A DNA stretch of 64,000 nucleotides from Alkalicoccobacillus gibsonii (GTDB lineage: Bacteria > Bacillota > Bacilli > Bacillales > Bacillaceae_D): the NCBI RefSeq assembly GCF_016798245.1, contig NZ_JAEUZA010000005.1:233387-297386 (forward strand), given 5' to 3'. A program made the position numbers and the translations under genes. The stretch's first letter is position 1; each line of letters begins with the position of its first letter. Below the pieces are notes generated by a model that was not told the origin of the DNA, made no database searches, and was given only the letters and a program-made list of their open reading frames with translations. This document shows positions 7,427 through 17,066 of this stretch, piece by piece.

Positions 7427-9436
7427 ATGAGTACAGAAAAACGTTTATATCAATACGCACTCACAAGTAAGAACACGATCATCATTGCTCTACTCCTACT
7501 TAGTGTATCAGTAGCCGCATCGTTAACGGGTCCATTCATCGCTAAGACCATTATTGATAATCACATCTCTAGTATTGATGAGGCATGGTATGTGACAGAT
7601 AGCGGAGGTCAATCTGTTGAATACGCGGGAACGACTTACACGCGCAGTGGCAATCTATCTGCTGCAGAACAAACGGGAGAAGCCATCTATATTCATCAAG
7701 ACGGCTTGGACTTTTATGTCACGTCCACTCCATTACCAGACGGTGAAATAGTGTATCAGGATGACGTGCTTCAAGTCACAAATCCAGACGGTACATTTGA
7801 AGCAGCAGCCCAAACGCTCTCAACCGATCAAGTCATGGCCTTTTACCAGCCTGAGATTCAACCGATCATCATGCTTCTTGGGCTGTATCTCGCTCTAATC
7901 GTTGGCTCTTCTTTCTTCCAATACGGCCAAAGATACTTGCTGCAAAAATCAGCAAATCGCATCATTCAGCGAATCCGAACAGATGCATTTAATCATTTGT
8001 CTCGCTTACCGGTTCGATTCTTTGATCATCTTCCAGCGGGTAAAATCGTTTCTCGTGTGACAAATGATACGGAAGCCATTCGTGAATTATATATGACCGT
8101 TTTGGCTAACTTTTTCTCAAGTGCCATTTCAATTATTGGTGTGTATATTGCATTATTTTTATTAGATGTCAGACTTGGTCTAATTACACTCGTTCTGCTT
8201 CCCATCTTATATCTTTGGATGAAGCTTTACCGGAAGTACTCTGTTGACTACAATCGAAACATTCGATCGAAGATTAGTGAGATTAACGCTGCCATGAACG
8301 AAAACATTCAAGGCATGCCAATCATCCAAGCCTTTAATCGAGAGAAACAGCAGGCCACAGAATTTGAGCGTTTGAATAAGGAGCATTATGGATTCCAGAC
8401 AAACATGCTTCGCTTAAATTCTTTAACATCTCACAACTTAACAGGTGTGCTAAGAAACCTCGTTTTTGTCGCTTTAATTGTTGTGATAATGGGTGGGGCT
8501 GGAGGCGGCGGTTGGTCTAGCTTCTTAACACTAGGAGTAATCTATGCGTTTGTTGATTATGTCAACCGATTGTTTGAGCCAGTCAGCCAAATTGTGAATC
8601 AGCTAGCTAATCTAGAACAAGCACGTGTATCTGGTGACCGTGTGTTTGAGCTAATGGATAAAGATGGCACTGATGTTGATGATTCAGCGATCGAACGCCC
8701 TCGTGGAGAAGTAGCCTTTAATCATGTATCATTTGCGTACAAGGACGAGGAATACGTATTAAAAGATCTAACATTTCAAGCTGATCCTGGGGAAACGATT
8801 GCCCTTGTTGGACATACGGGCTCAGGTAAAAGCTCGATTATGAATCTACTCTTTCGTTTCTATGATTGTCAAAAAGGTGAGATTCTGATTGATGGCAAAA
8901 GTACAAAAGACATCTCTCCACAAGGCTTACGTGAGCATATGGGAATCGTGTTACAGGAGCCCTATCTTTTTACCGGCACGATTGCTTCAAATGTAGCAAT
9001 GGAAAACCCTGATATTACAAGAGAGCAAATTGAACGTGCCATTGATTTAGTTGGTGGTACTGAGCTGTTTAAAAGCTTACCTAACGGACTTGATGAAGTG
9101 GTACAGGAGAAAGGAAATACACTTTCTAGCGGTCAGAGACAATTGATAAGCTTTGCACGGGCTCTCGTTGCCGATCCTGCTATCCTTGTTTTAGATGAAG
9201 CGACATCCAGTATTGATACGGAAACGGAAGGACTTATCCAAAAGGGTATGGAATCCTTAAAGACGGGGCGCACCACATTTATCATCGCTCACCGCCTGTC
9301 TACGATCCAGGACGCTGATCAGATCTTAGTCTTAAACCGTGGAGAGATTATTGAACAAGGAAATCACGAAGAACTAATGAAGCTAGACGGTTCCTATGCC
9401 CAAATGTATCGTCTCCAAAAAAATGAAGCGAGTTAA
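7427..9436 (+). CDS. bmrD: BmrD-type half-transporter of a heterodimeric ABC multidrug exporter
   Basis: A 669-residue half-transporter. Between the first and second membrane helices there is a long extracellular insert (about residues 45-130, acidic and Tyr/Thr-rich), which is a hallmark of BmrD/YheH. The ATPase has Walker A GHTGSGKSS (near 460), an altered signature LSSGQRQ (near 565) and an intact Walker B LVLDEATSSID with the catalytic Glu. So the pair has one canonical and one degenerate ATP site. It is translationally linked to bmrC and followed 16 bases later by a GNAT gene. Confidence 0.9.
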   Translation: MSTEKRLYQYALTSKNTIIIALLLLSVSVAASLTGPFIAKTIIDNHISSIDEAWYVTDSGGQSVEYAGTTYTRSGNLSAAEQTGEAIYIHQDGLDFYVTSTPLPDGEIVYQDDVLQVTNPDGTFEAAAQTLSTDQVMAFYQPEIQPIIMLLGLYLALIVGSSFFQYGQRYLLQKSANRIIQRIRTDAFNHLSRLPVRFFDHLPAGKIVSRVTNDTEAIRELYMTVLANFFSSAISIIGVYIALFLLDVRLGLITLVLLPILYLWMKLYRKYSVDYNRNIRSKISEINAAMNENIQGMPIIQAFNREKQQATEFERLNKEHYGFQTNMLRLNSLTSHNLTGVLRNLVFVALIVVIMGGAGGGGWSSFLTLGVIYAFVDYVNRLFEPVSQIVNQLANLEQARVSGDRVFELMDKDGTDVDDSAIERPRGEVAFNHVSFAYKDEEYVLKDLTFQADPGETIALVGHTGSGKSSIMNLLFRFYDCQKGEILIDGKSTKDISPQGLREHMGIVLQEPYLFTGTIASNVAMENPDITREQIERAIDLVGGTELFKSLPNGLDEVVQEKGNTLSSGQRQLISFARALVADPAILVLDEATSSIDTETEGLIQKGMESLKTGRTTFIIAHRLSTIQDADQILVLNRGEIIEQGNHEELMKLDGSYAQMYRLQKNEAS

Positions 9437-9452
9437 TGAGAGGAGTTCCGTT

Positions 9453-9881
9453 TTGAATATTAGACCAATAGACAAAAATGATCCCCATAAGCTAGTTCAT
9501 TTAATGGAACAGCTTGGTTACCCAACAACAAAGGAAGATTTAATTCAGCGATTTAATACCCTATCAAAAAACGCGGATTATCATACATTGGTTGTTGAAT
9601 CAAACAATCAATGTATCGGCTTTGCCGGTTTACACCGTGGTCTCTTTTATGAGGCGACCGGTCAATACGTCCGAATTGTTGCCTTTGTGGTTGACGAAGA
9701 TCAGCGAAGAAATGGTGTTGGAAAAGCGTTAATTATGGCTATCGAAGACTGGGCTCGGGGGCAAGGTATTGACACACTCGTGTTAAACAGCGGAAACCGC
9801 GAGGAACGAGCAGCAGCACATGCCTTTTATGAGAAAATGGGCTTTCAGGCTAAAAGCACGGGGTTTAGTAAGAAGATTTAA
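9453..9881 (+). CDS. GNAT-family N-acetyltransferase
   Basis: A 142-residue acetyltransferase. The acetyl-CoA pyrophosphate-binding motif appears as DEDQRRNGVGKALI, and the C-terminal part has HAFYEKMGFQAKSTGFSKK. The TTG start at 9453 follows GAGAGGAG by 8 bases; a longer frame from 9396 would overlap bmrD by 41 bases and lacks a site. Third gene of the bmr operon, before the terminator. Whether it modifies an exported compound or is only co-transcribed is unknown. Confidence 0.8.
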   Translation: MNIRPIDKNDPHKLVHLMEQLGYPTTKEDLIQRFNTLSKNADYHTLVVESNNQCIGFAGLHRGLFYEATGQYVRIVAFVVDEDQRRNGVGKALIMAIEDWARGQGIDTLVLNSGNREERAAAHAFYEKMGFQAKSTGFSKKI

Positions 9882-9905
9882 GGAAATGAGCAAATACTTT
9901 ATCTA

Positions 9906-9941
9906 AAAAGACTGATGACTAGGTGGTGTCATCAGTCTTTT
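9906..9941 (+). terminator. Terminator of the bmr operon
   Basis: A 14-bp perfect stem (AAAAGACTGATGAC / GTCATCAGTCTTTT, 8-base loop), 24 bases after the GNAT stop codon. Confidence 0.85.
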
Positions 9942-9987
9942 ATGTTTCGTCTACAGCAGTTGAATTTTTTTCATTGCCTCGATTTAA

Positions 9988-10983
9988 CTATTCTCTAGTC
10001 AACACACGCTCAAACCAATCGATAAATTTGCGACCGTTAATAATGTGACCACCTGAGAAAATATCGCTATCGAATTGGTCCTGCATATTGTTTTCCTTAT
10101 ATACGTTTTTCACTTGCTCAATAGCCACTTCTACTCCACGAAGCGGGAATACCTTATCTTCGTCTCCTGCTTCTAAAAATAAGGCTCTTGGGGCGATGAG
10201 GCGAAGCAGATCCGGTTGCTCTCCAATGGAGAGGATGCCTGGTATGTAGTTGTCTAGGCAATGATTCCGATCAAGTATGCTGTCCTTAAATGTATTTGCG
10301 AAACCTGTTAATACTGTTGCTTTTACCCTGGTATCAAGAGCAGAAACCAAGGCAGAGACAAGTCCTCCACCTGAAAATCCTTCAAGTCCAATTTGTTCTT
10401 CAGATACATCCGGAAATGTAGCCATCACATCTATCATTCGTCTTGCTTCAAATACTCTCATGCCTGCTAGGGTTGAACCTGACATCATCAATGCAGCCGC
10501 GAGTGTAAAGCACGAGTTTTTGTTATCCTCTTCCTTGTCTTTCGTAAGTCTGCGATCCCCAAACCCTAGAATTTCAGGGACAAATACTTTAAAACCTTTT
10601 TTGACAAGTTGAACAGCTAACTGCCGATGAATGCCAGGTTCCCCTTCTTCTTCTGTATCATCTTCGTTTAACCCAACTAACTCTCTACTTCCATACCCAT
10701 GTCCATGTAGAGCTAAAATACTCGCAAACTGTGTATGACTTGTTGTATGAGGAGTTAACACATAAAAAGGGATAAACAGATCATCACTTGCTTTAAACCG
10801 AAAGCGCTCTCTTGTGTATCCGATACATTCTACCGTTTCCAGCTTTGTTAAATCGACATCTAAACTTGGTTCAGGGACATCTCCTAGACGTTTTTCTAAC
10901 TCCATTCTAGCTAAAGAAGGCTCTAGTACAGTTTGATTTCTCTGTTTGTAAAGGTTTTCAAGAAATTGATCAGGTTCTATCAT
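9988..10983 (-). CDS. Alpha/beta hydrolase, dienelactone-hydrolase-like (possible esterase)
   Basis: A 331-residue cytoplasmic alpha/beta hydrolase with no signal peptide. The oxyanion region is ILALHGHGYGSRE, the nucleophile elbow GFSGGG, the acid Asp in LEAGDEDKVFP and the His in FSGGHIINGRKF. The overall arrangement resembles dienelactone-hydrolase and acetyl-xylan-esterase-like proteins. It lies 30 bases downstream of the GH10 xylanase on the same strand, so deacetylation or de-esterification of imported xylo-oligosaccharides is a reasonable guess, but the substrate is not known. Confidence 0.78.
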   Translation of the reverse strand: MIEPDQFLENLYKQRNQTVLEPSLARMELEKRLGDVPEPSLDVDLTKLETVECIGYTRERFRFKASDDLFIPFYVLTPHTTSHTQFASILALHGHGYGSRELVGLNEDDTEEEGEPGIHRQLAVQLVKKGFKVFVPEILGFGDRRLTKDKEEDNKNSCFTLAAALMMSGSTLAGMRVFEARRMIDVMATFPDVSEEQIGLEGFSGGGLVSALVSALDTRVKATVLTGFANTFKDSILDRNHCLDNYIPGILSIGEQPDLLRLIAPRALFLEAGDEDKVFPLRGVEVAIEQVKNVYKENNMQDQFDSDIFSGGHIINGRKFIDWFERVLTRE

Positions 10984-11013
10984 TGGTATCCGACTCCTTT
11001 TAAACTACTATTC

Positions 11014-12060
11014 TTATTTCATAACCTCTTTTATCATGTGATATGCTGGTTTTCGCTTCAATTCGTGATCAAAAAGCAAAGGGTCTGCCTGATCAGCTGA
11101 TGCTTCATCAGTAAATCTGATCCAACTATAAGGGTCTGCCGCACCCCAAACCGTATACGTATCGCACCTAACATTTCCCAGACAGACGCCCATGATATCT
11201 GCATAACGGTCAGCTTGCTTTTTCCTTTTTGTTTCGATATCTTCACCGCTGTGTTGAAGCTTAATGTCTAATTCTGTAATGTGCACAAGAAATCCTGCCT
11301 GCCCTATCATATTCATCACGTCTTGCAGCTCTTCTGGGTCAAAATCATTCGCTAGGTCCAAATGCATTTGTAGTCCAATTCCATCGATTGGCACGCCACT
11401 ATCTCGAAGTGAAGTGAGATATGAAAGGGTTACGTCCGTTTTAGGAGACCATACGTCATTTTCATAATCATTATAAAAAAGTAATACATCAGGATCTGCC
11501 TCTCTAGCCCATTGAAAGGCAAGCGCAATGTAGTCAGGTCCAATGTGGCGTAACCAAAAGTTATCTTTTAAGTTGCCATCCGCATCAAACGCCTCGTTCA
11601 CCACATCCCACGCATACAGTTTTCCTTTGTATCGCTCTACTGTCGTTTGGACATACTGTTTTAATAAGCTGGTGATTTCTTCATTCGAATAGTTACCATT
11701 CTCAAGCCACCAAGGAACTCGTTCCCAAACAAGGGTGTGTCCTCGAATACTCAGTTCGTTCTCTGTCGCAAATTGAATCATTTCATCTGCCTGTTTAAAA
11801 TCATAAACACCTTCTTCAGGCATCATGATTTCCATTTTTAATTCATTCTCAATTGTTACAGCATTGTATTCATTTTTGATTAGGCTGAGATATTCCGGAT
11901 CTTCAGAGAAGGGCTGATACCGTATGGCCGTTCCAAATAAAAGTGAATGGTCCTCGGCTAAAGAACGAATCGTCTCATTTTCTTGTTGAAACATCCACCA
12001 CACTCCTCCTGCGACAAGCAATCCAAGAATGACACTTATTAATAGACGGTTTTGCTTCAT
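11014..12060 (-). CDS. GH10 endo-1,4-beta-xylanase, membrane-anchored or secreted
   Basis: A 348-residue glycoside hydrolase family 10 enzyme. The N-terminus has a signal/anchor helix (LLISVILGLLVAGGVWWMF). Domain motifs include GTAIRYQPF, NAVTIENELKMEIM, RGHTLVWE, the acid/base Glu in DVVNEAFD and the nucleophile Glu in VHITELDIKL. The ATG at 12060 follows GGGAGG by 10 bases; a longer frame to 12150 lacks a site. It hydrolyses xylan backbones outside the cell, and the downstream hydrolase is probably co-transcribed. Related xylonate genes lie 27 kb away. Confidence 0.92.
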   Translation of the reverse strand: MKQNRLLISVILGLLVAGGVWWMFQQENETIRSLAEDHSLLFGTAIRYQPFSEDPEYLSLIKNEYNAVTIENELKMEIMMPEEGVYDFKQADEMIQFATENELSIRGHTLVWERVPWWLENGNYSNEEITSLLKQYVQTTVERYKGKLYAWDVVNEAFDADGNLKDNFWLRHIGPDYIALAFQWAREADPDVLLFYNDYENDVWSPKTDVTLSYLTSLRDSGVPIDGIGLQMHLDLANDFDPEELQDVMNMIGQAGFLVHITELDIKLQHSGEDIETKRKKQADRYADIMGVCLGNVRCDTYTVWGAADPYSWIRFTDEASADQADPLLFDHELKRKPAYHMIKEVMK

Positions 12061-12155
12061 ACAGTAAGAGCCTCCCTTGGGCTTTCTTGAAACATTCTCC
12101 ATATTCTCTCTTGTTTCAACCATAATTTTAGTTTTTTTAACAAGGGGCAATGTAG

Positions 12156-12179
12156 GTTTCTTTTTGTGAAAAAGGGTAT
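12156..12179 (+). promoter_or_regulatory. Sigma-B-type promoter of the csbB operon
   Basis: GTTTCT (12156-12161) and GGGTAT (12174-12179) with a 12-base spacer fit the general-stress sigma-B pattern (GTTTAA, 12-14, GGGTAT). B. subtilis csbB is itself sigma-B controlled, which supports the call. Confidence 0.65.
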
Positions 12180-12254
12180 TATGTTATTGCTTACCACTAC
12201 TTTTTTACGGCCACAAATTTGAACTAAACATAACATGTAGGAGGCCTTTATATT

Positions 12255-13211
12255 ATGGATAAACCATTATTATCAGTCATTGTTCCCTCATATAACGAAG
12301 AAGAAAACGTCGATGCATTTTACCGGGCAATGAGAGATGAAGTGGCATCTACACACTATCGCCTAGAAGTAATCTTTGTTGATGACGGAAGCTCTGACCG
12401 AACACTTACAGAACTTCAACGTCTTTCTAAGTGGCATTCAAATGTTAAATATGTATCGTTTACGCGAAATTTCGGTAAGGAGTCAGCCATTTTAGCTGGT
12501 TTTCAACATGCAAAAGGCGACTGCTTGATTGTAATCGATGCTGACCTTCAACACCCTGTTGAACTCGTACATGAGCTCCTGCTTGGTTTTGAAGAGGGAT
12601 ACGACCAAGTCATTGCCCAGCGAGATCGTAAGGGTGAAAGCTTTGTTCGTAGTACCTTGTCTACATTGTACTATAAATTAATGAATAAAGTGGTTGATGT
12701 AAAACTTGAAAACGGAGTGGGAGACTTCCGTCTATTAAGCCGTCGTGCTGTTGATGCCTTGCTTGTACTAAGTGAAGGCAACCGCTTTTCTAAAGGTTTG
12801 TTCTCATGGATTGGTTTTGATCAGAAAGTGGTTCATTACGAAAATGTTGTTCGGAAGAATGGTCAATCAAAATGGTCGATGCAAAAGCTCATTAACTACG
12901 GGATTGATGGGATTGTATCTTTTAATATGAAGCCGTTGCGTTTGTGCTTATACGCAGGCTCAGGGATCCTTCTTTTCTCACTTGCTTATATTGTTTTTAC
13001 CTTTTTCCAAATCATGCGAACAGGCGTTGAGGTTCCGGGCTATTTCACGTTGATTTCAGCTATACTTGCCTTAGGTGGCATTCAGCTTGTAAGTTTAGGG
13101 ATCATCGGAGAATATATCGGGCGGATCTATAATGAAACGAAAAGACGTCCACACTATTTAGTCAAAGAAACAAATCTGGATCGAGGCATCAGGTATGAAA
13201 AAGCTAAATAA
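12255..13211 (+). CDS. csbB: CsbB-type undecaprenyl-phosphate glycosyltransferase
   Basis: A 318-residue GT2 enzyme. The catalytic domain (about 1-225) shows VPSYNEEENV, FVDDGSSDRT, the metal-binding IDADLQHP and a QSKWS motif. Two C-terminal membrane helices follow. It should load a sugar (GlcNAc in the B. subtilis model) onto undecaprenyl phosphate at the inner membrane face. TAGGAGGCC precedes the ATG. The stop overlaps the GtrA gene by 17 bases, so the two are translationally coupled. Confidence 0.88.
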   Translation: MDKPLLSVIVPSYNEEENVDAFYRAMRDEVASTHYRLEVIFVDDGSSDRTLTELQRLSKWHSNVKYVSFTRNFGKESAILAGFQHAKGDCLIVIDADLQHPVELVHELLLGFEEGYDQVIAQRDRKGESFVRSTLSTLYYKLMNKVVDVKLENGVGDFRLLSRRAVDALLVLSEGNRFSKGLFSWIGFDQKVVHYENVVRKNGQSKWSMQKLINYGIDGIVSFNMKPLRLCLYAGSGILLFSLAYIVFTFFQIMRTGVEVPGYFTLISAILALGGIQLVSLGIIGEYIGRIYNETKRRPHYLVKETNLDRGIRYEKAK

Positions 13212-13590
13212 CGAATTTTTCCGATTTGTCATTGTTGGAGGGATTAATACTTTAAATTACTATCTTATCTTCCTTCTTTTTAACAATGTGTTTAATGTTT
13301 ATTATATGGTTGCGCACATCACTGGTATATTAATCAGCATGATTATTTCTTATTTTCTTAACTGTTATTTTACCTACGGGGTTAAACCAACCTGGCGCAA
13401 ATTCTTTCAGTTTCCTTTGACACAGCTTGTGAATATAACCGTTTCATCCAGTTTAGTATTTGTCTTTGTTGAGCTTTTCTCGCTCTCTAGTAATATTGCT
13501 CCCATTGCTGCGATGTTTATAACGGTCCCTGTCACGTTTCTCGTCACCGGAAAAATCTTAAAACAAAATGGAGCTCAACATGAAACGTAA
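13195..13590 (+). CDS. GtrA-family polyprenyl-phosphate-sugar flippase
   Basis: A 131-residue protein with four membrane helices and the GtrA signature at the N-terminus (FFRFVIVGGINTLNYYL). The family (GtrA/GtcA) is thought to flip undecaprenyl-phosphate-linked sugar to the outside. It overlaps the glycosyltransferase before it and the YfhO gene after it, so it supplies the middle step of the three-component glycosylation system encoded here. Confidence 0.87.
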   Translation: MKKLNNEFFRFVIVGGINTLNYYLIFLLFNNVFNVYYMVAHITGILISMIISYFLNCYFTYGVKPTWRKFFQFPLTQLVNITVSSSLVFVFVELFSLSSNIAPIAAMFITVPVTFLVTGKILKQNGAQHET

Positions 13591-16186
13591 AAGTACAGTT
13601 TGGTTACTGATCTTTGGAAGTCTTGCTTTTGCTATTCTTGCACATTTTTTCTTCTTAAAAGAGCTTTCAAATGGGCGGTTTATGGTAGGGCCCAATGATG
13701 GGCTCTCACAAATGGTTCCGTTTAAGCATTTTCTATACCAAAACTACACAAGTGGAGAGTGGTTCTACTCCCATGACTTTGGACTTGGTAGTGGCACTTT
13801 CGGTCAGCTAGCTTATTACTTTTCCACAAACATGGTGTTTCTCGCAACCGTGTTTTTTGTTTGGTTGATGGAAACACTCTCCTTCATAAGTAGTCCTGAC
13901 CTTCTATTCTGGGCGCAATCAAGCGTCATCGTTAGTGTGTTTAGAATGACGATCATCATTCTCTTATCAACAGCTGCATTCCGAACGTTTAAGCTTGGAT
14001 ATCTGCCTGCTTTTGCAGGGGCATTGCTTTATGCTAGTAGCGTTATGTATTATCGTCATGCTGCTTTTTGGGAATTTTTTGCTGATGCCTATCTTTGGAT
14101 TCCCTTACTTGTGATAGGAATTGAGAAAATTATTCGAGAAAAACAACCATTTTGGTTTATTCTCGGGTTAAGCCTTGCGTTATTTAACAACTTCTACTTT
14201 GCTTATATGAGCTGTCTGTTTGTGGCAATCTATGTTTTGTTGCGTTGGTTCATTCGCTCTTCTGATGACCTTGCAACGATACGTGAACAAGTGAAATACT
14301 ACATACCTTCTATTCTAATAAGCTTTGCCATTGGAGCGATCTCATTTGTTCCAGCTGTCTATGGGTTCTTAAACAATTATCGCCCTCCCTTTGAAGACCC
14401 GATTGATTGGTTTTCATTACATGACAATATCTTTTATACAAGTCGGACTTTGATCTTACCTGCACTCTTCCTTTTATTCGTGTTTATAAAATCACTGTAC
14501 AAAGATAAGATGTTTCGGTTCTTTGCTATTCTATCTTTGCTCTATATCATCATGCATTATATTCCGATTATAGCGAGTATCTTTAATGGCTTCTCTGCTC
14601 CTCAGAATCGGTTTGAATATATGGGATCTTTCGCCATTGGTGGTGCGGTGGCTGTTGCTTTATCAAAAGTTTCTCAATTGCCGCGAAAACAAATGATCGC
14701 CTCCGCCATTGGTACGCTCTTGTTGTTTATCATTGTGTATTTTACAGATCGATCATTGGAGTTAAGTCGAGTGGGAATGGAAGAATTCTTCATTCTTGTT
14801 CCTATTATGCTTCTGGCTTTTATATGGGTTATTTGGAAGCGACCGAGGTATGCCATTGGATTCCTTACGACCTCGGTCATTGTCACTCAGCTTCTTCTTG
14901 CGTATCACTACCAAGATAAGCAGCTGTCACAGGCCGGGAACTTAACTAACTCCAATGAATCGTATATTACAGAAAAATATCAACCGGATGAGCAGGTTGA
15001 ACTGATTCATTCTGTATTGGATCAAGACGACGATCCTCTGGCCCGACTTGAGTGGGTGATTGGTGGTCGAAGTGGCCGGAATAACACTGGAATGGTACAA
15101 GGTTTTCCTAGCGTTAGTAGCTATTCAAGTGTATTAAATCAACACATGCTCTTTTTCTACTACAATGACCTTCAAATTGATATGAAACGAGAAAGCGTCA
15201 GCCGTTACTCTGGCTTTGGCGATCGAGCGAACTTGTACAGCCTACTTGGTGGCAAATACATTCTTTTCCCTAAGAATCAAGAGATTCATGCACCTTATGG
15301 ATTTGAGCCATTTGAAGAAAATGAATCGTATGTTGTTTATCAAAATCAGAATATGCTTCCATTTGCTCGTGTCACATCAACGGTTTTCAGTGAAGAGCAG
15401 ATGCAGGATCAACCGATGTTAACGAGAGAACATGCGATGCTGGATGGTGTTATTTTAGAGAAGACGCTTGAGGATGTAGCTAGTCCAAGCGATAGTGAAA
15501 ACTTTATTCAAGACGTTGAGTTTGAAGCGGTTGGAGGATCATACGAGGATGGAATCCTCACGATCACAGATGATCGCGGCGGTCTTGATTTACAGATTCC
15601 CACGTCCATTTCAGATAATGAGCAAAGTGACCTATACGTATCCTTCCATCTCTTAAATCAATCAGAGACAGCCAAGCTGTTTAAGCTTGAGGTAAATGAC
15701 TACGTAACCGATCGAAAATCACGAGAGTCTATTTACAAAACAGGCGTAAACGATTTAACGATACGTGTACCAATGGATGAAACGATCTCGATCCGGATGC
15801 GTAAAGGAAGCTATCAGCTCGATCAGTTCTCGATCTATCAAGAAAACTATGAGAAGTTAGATGAAGCGGTTGAACGTGCAGCTGAATCTGATGCCACTGT
15901 TTCTATTGACGGACGCAAGATGTCATTTACGGTTGAGAATGCAAACGCAAACGAGTACCTCACGATTCCAGTTCCTTTTGAAAAAGGTTGGACAGCAAAC
16001 GTAAACGGTGAGAAAGTACCTGTCGAGAAGGCCAACTTCGCCTTTATGGCGGTTGCACTTCAAGATGGAGAAAACGAAATAACCTTTTTGTATTACCCAC
16101 CCTATTTTATCGAGTCAAGTGCAGTTACTATAGCTGGCTTATTGCTAACTGGTGGCTGGTATGTGTACCGAAGACGTAAACGTTGA
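13580..16186 (+). CDS. yfhO: YfhO-family membrane glycosyltransferase (lipoteichoic acid glycosylation)
   Basis: An 868-residue GT-C-like membrane protein with about a dozen helices in the first 450 residues, an extracytoplasmic beta-rich region (about 460-835) and a final helix followed by RRRKR. Early acidic residues in VGPNDGLSQM and SHDFGLGSG match the YfhO family. In B. subtilis, YfhO transfers CsbB-supplied GlcNAc to lipoteichoic acid. The ATG at 13580 has GGAG 7 bases upstream and overlaps the gtrA stop by 11 bases; another ATG at 13568 is less well placed. Last gene of the operon. Confidence 0.88.
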   Translation: MKRKSTVWLLIFGSLAFAILAHFFFLKELSNGRFMVGPNDGLSQMVPFKHFLYQNYTSGEWFYSHDFGLGSGTFGQLAYYFSTNMVFLATVFFVWLMETLSFISSPDLLFWAQSSVIVSVFRMTIIILLSTAAFRTFKLGYLPAFAGALLYASSVMYYRHAAFWEFFADAYLWIPLLVIGIEKIIREKQPFWFILGLSLALFNNFYFAYMSCLFVAIYVLLRWFIRSSDDLATIREQVKYYIPSILISFAIGAISFVPAVYGFLNNYRPPFEDPIDWFSLHDNIFYTSRTLILPALFLLFVFIKSLYKDKMFRFFAILSLLYIIMHYIPIIASIFNGFSAPQNRFEYMGSFAIGGAVAVALSKVSQLPRKQMIASAIGTLLLFIIVYFTDRSLELSRVGMEEFFILVPIMLLAFIWVIWKRPRYAIGFLTTSVIVTQLLLAYHYQDKQLSQAGNLTNSNESYITEKYQPDEQVELIHSVLDQDDDPLARLEWVIGGRSGRNNTGMVQGFPSVSSYSSVLNQHMLFFYYNDLQIDMKRESVSRYSGFGDRANLYSLLGGKYILFPKNQEIHAPYGFEPFEENESYVVYQNQNMLPFARVTSTVFSEEQMQDQPMLTREHAMLDGVILEKTLEDVASPSDSENFIQDVEFEAVGGSYEDGILTITDDRGGLDLQIPTSISDNEQSDLYVSFHLLNQSETAKLFKLEVNDYVTDRKSRESIYKTGVNDLTIRVPMDETISIRMRKGSYQLDQFSIYQENYEKLDEAVERAAESDATVSIDGRKMSFTVENANANEYLTIPVPFEKGWTANVNGEKVPVEKANFAFMAVALQDGENEITFLYYPPYFIESSAVTIAGLLLTGGWYVYRRRKR

Positions 16187-16518
16187 TATACATTTAAAAC
16201 AGTCTGTTGCATGTGCGCAGGCTGTTTGTTAATTTTAATGACCAAATAGATTGTAAAATAAATAACCCTCTTAAAAGCTTCTACAATGATTAATCAATTC
16301 TACATGTCTGATTTGTTAATTACTATGTATAATGAATAACAACTATTTCATTCTTGTTACAATGGCATTAACTATCGTTGAACTATATATTTAAAAATTG
16401 GATAAATCTATGAATTATAAAATAAGCTATGAATCAATGAAAGTACCTTTTTGTTCCTTTTTTAAGATGTTAGTCTGTTATAAGAAACATCATTACACAC
16501 AAAAGAAGGTAGAAATTC
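16187..16518 (+). other. Intergenic: weak terminator and promoter region
   Basis: An imperfect hairpin at 16197-16227 (AAACAGTCTG / CAGGCTGTTT) followed by a T-rich tract probably ends the yfhO operon. The rest is very AT-rich. A possible extended -10 element (TGTTATAAG at 16476-16484) lies about 35 bases before the next gene, without a clear -35. No further gene seen. Confidence 0.5.
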
Positions 16519-17049
16519 ATGATGGAACTTTACGTAAAAGGGAAAACTAAGAAATGGGTTATGTCAGTTATCGCTGTCGTATTATCGTTAGCGGTGATTC
16601 CATCAGGCTCTTTTGCCCAATCTGTGGAAGATGATATCAGTAGCGATGAATTGTATTTTGAGTACACAACTGAAAGTACGATGGAAGTTTATTATGGTGA
16701 TGATATTGAGGCTAGAACAGATGCAAATGGTGATGTATATTTGCATAATACTCAATCTAATGAAGAAGAAGTTCTACCTGCAACAACAACTGATCAGGAT
16801 GGAAACGAAGTTAACTTAAACTATGTTATTAAAGATGAATCTGTTGAGGTAGAAGTCATCAATCCGGATGCTATTGAGTCAATGAGTGCATGGAAATGTG
16901 TTCTGGGTACAGCAGGTGGAACAGGCACTGGCGGTCTTGCTGGAGCAGGAGTGGGTAGTGCAGTACCCGTTATTGGAACAGGTGCTGGTGCAATTGTTGG
17001 TGGCGTATCTGGTGGCCTAACAGGAGCTGCTGCAAGCTGTTTTGATTAA
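16519..17049 (+). CDS. Secreted precursor with Gly-zipper, two-Cys C-terminus (bacteriocin candidate)
   Basis: A 176-residue secretory protein of unrecognised family. Residues 1-34 form a signal peptide (basic start, VMSVIAVVLSLAVIPSG, cleavage likely after SFA). Residues 35-120 are acidic, like a pro-region. Residues 125-176 form a hydrophobic Gly/Ala-rich block starting WKCVLGTAGG and ending AAASCFD, with many GxxxG steps and one Cys at each end (127 and 174). Such Gly-zipper segments bounded by Cys are typical of pore-forming bacteriocins. The next gene, 17 bases downstream, encodes a tiny two-helix membrane protein that could give immunity. AGAAGG lies upstream of tandem ATGs. Alternative: a spore or envelope Gly-zipper protein. 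Confidence 0.7.
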   Translation: MMELYVKGKTKKWVMSVIAVVLSLAVIPSGSFAQSVEDDISSDELYFEYTTESTMEVYYGDDIEARTDANGDVYLHNTQSNEEEVLPATTTDQDGNEVNLNYVIKDESVEVEVINPDAIESMSAWKCVLGTAGGTGTGGLAGAGVGSAVPVIGTGAGAIVGGVSGGLTGAAASCFD

Positions 17050-17066
17050 CGAGGGAGGTGGCTTTA

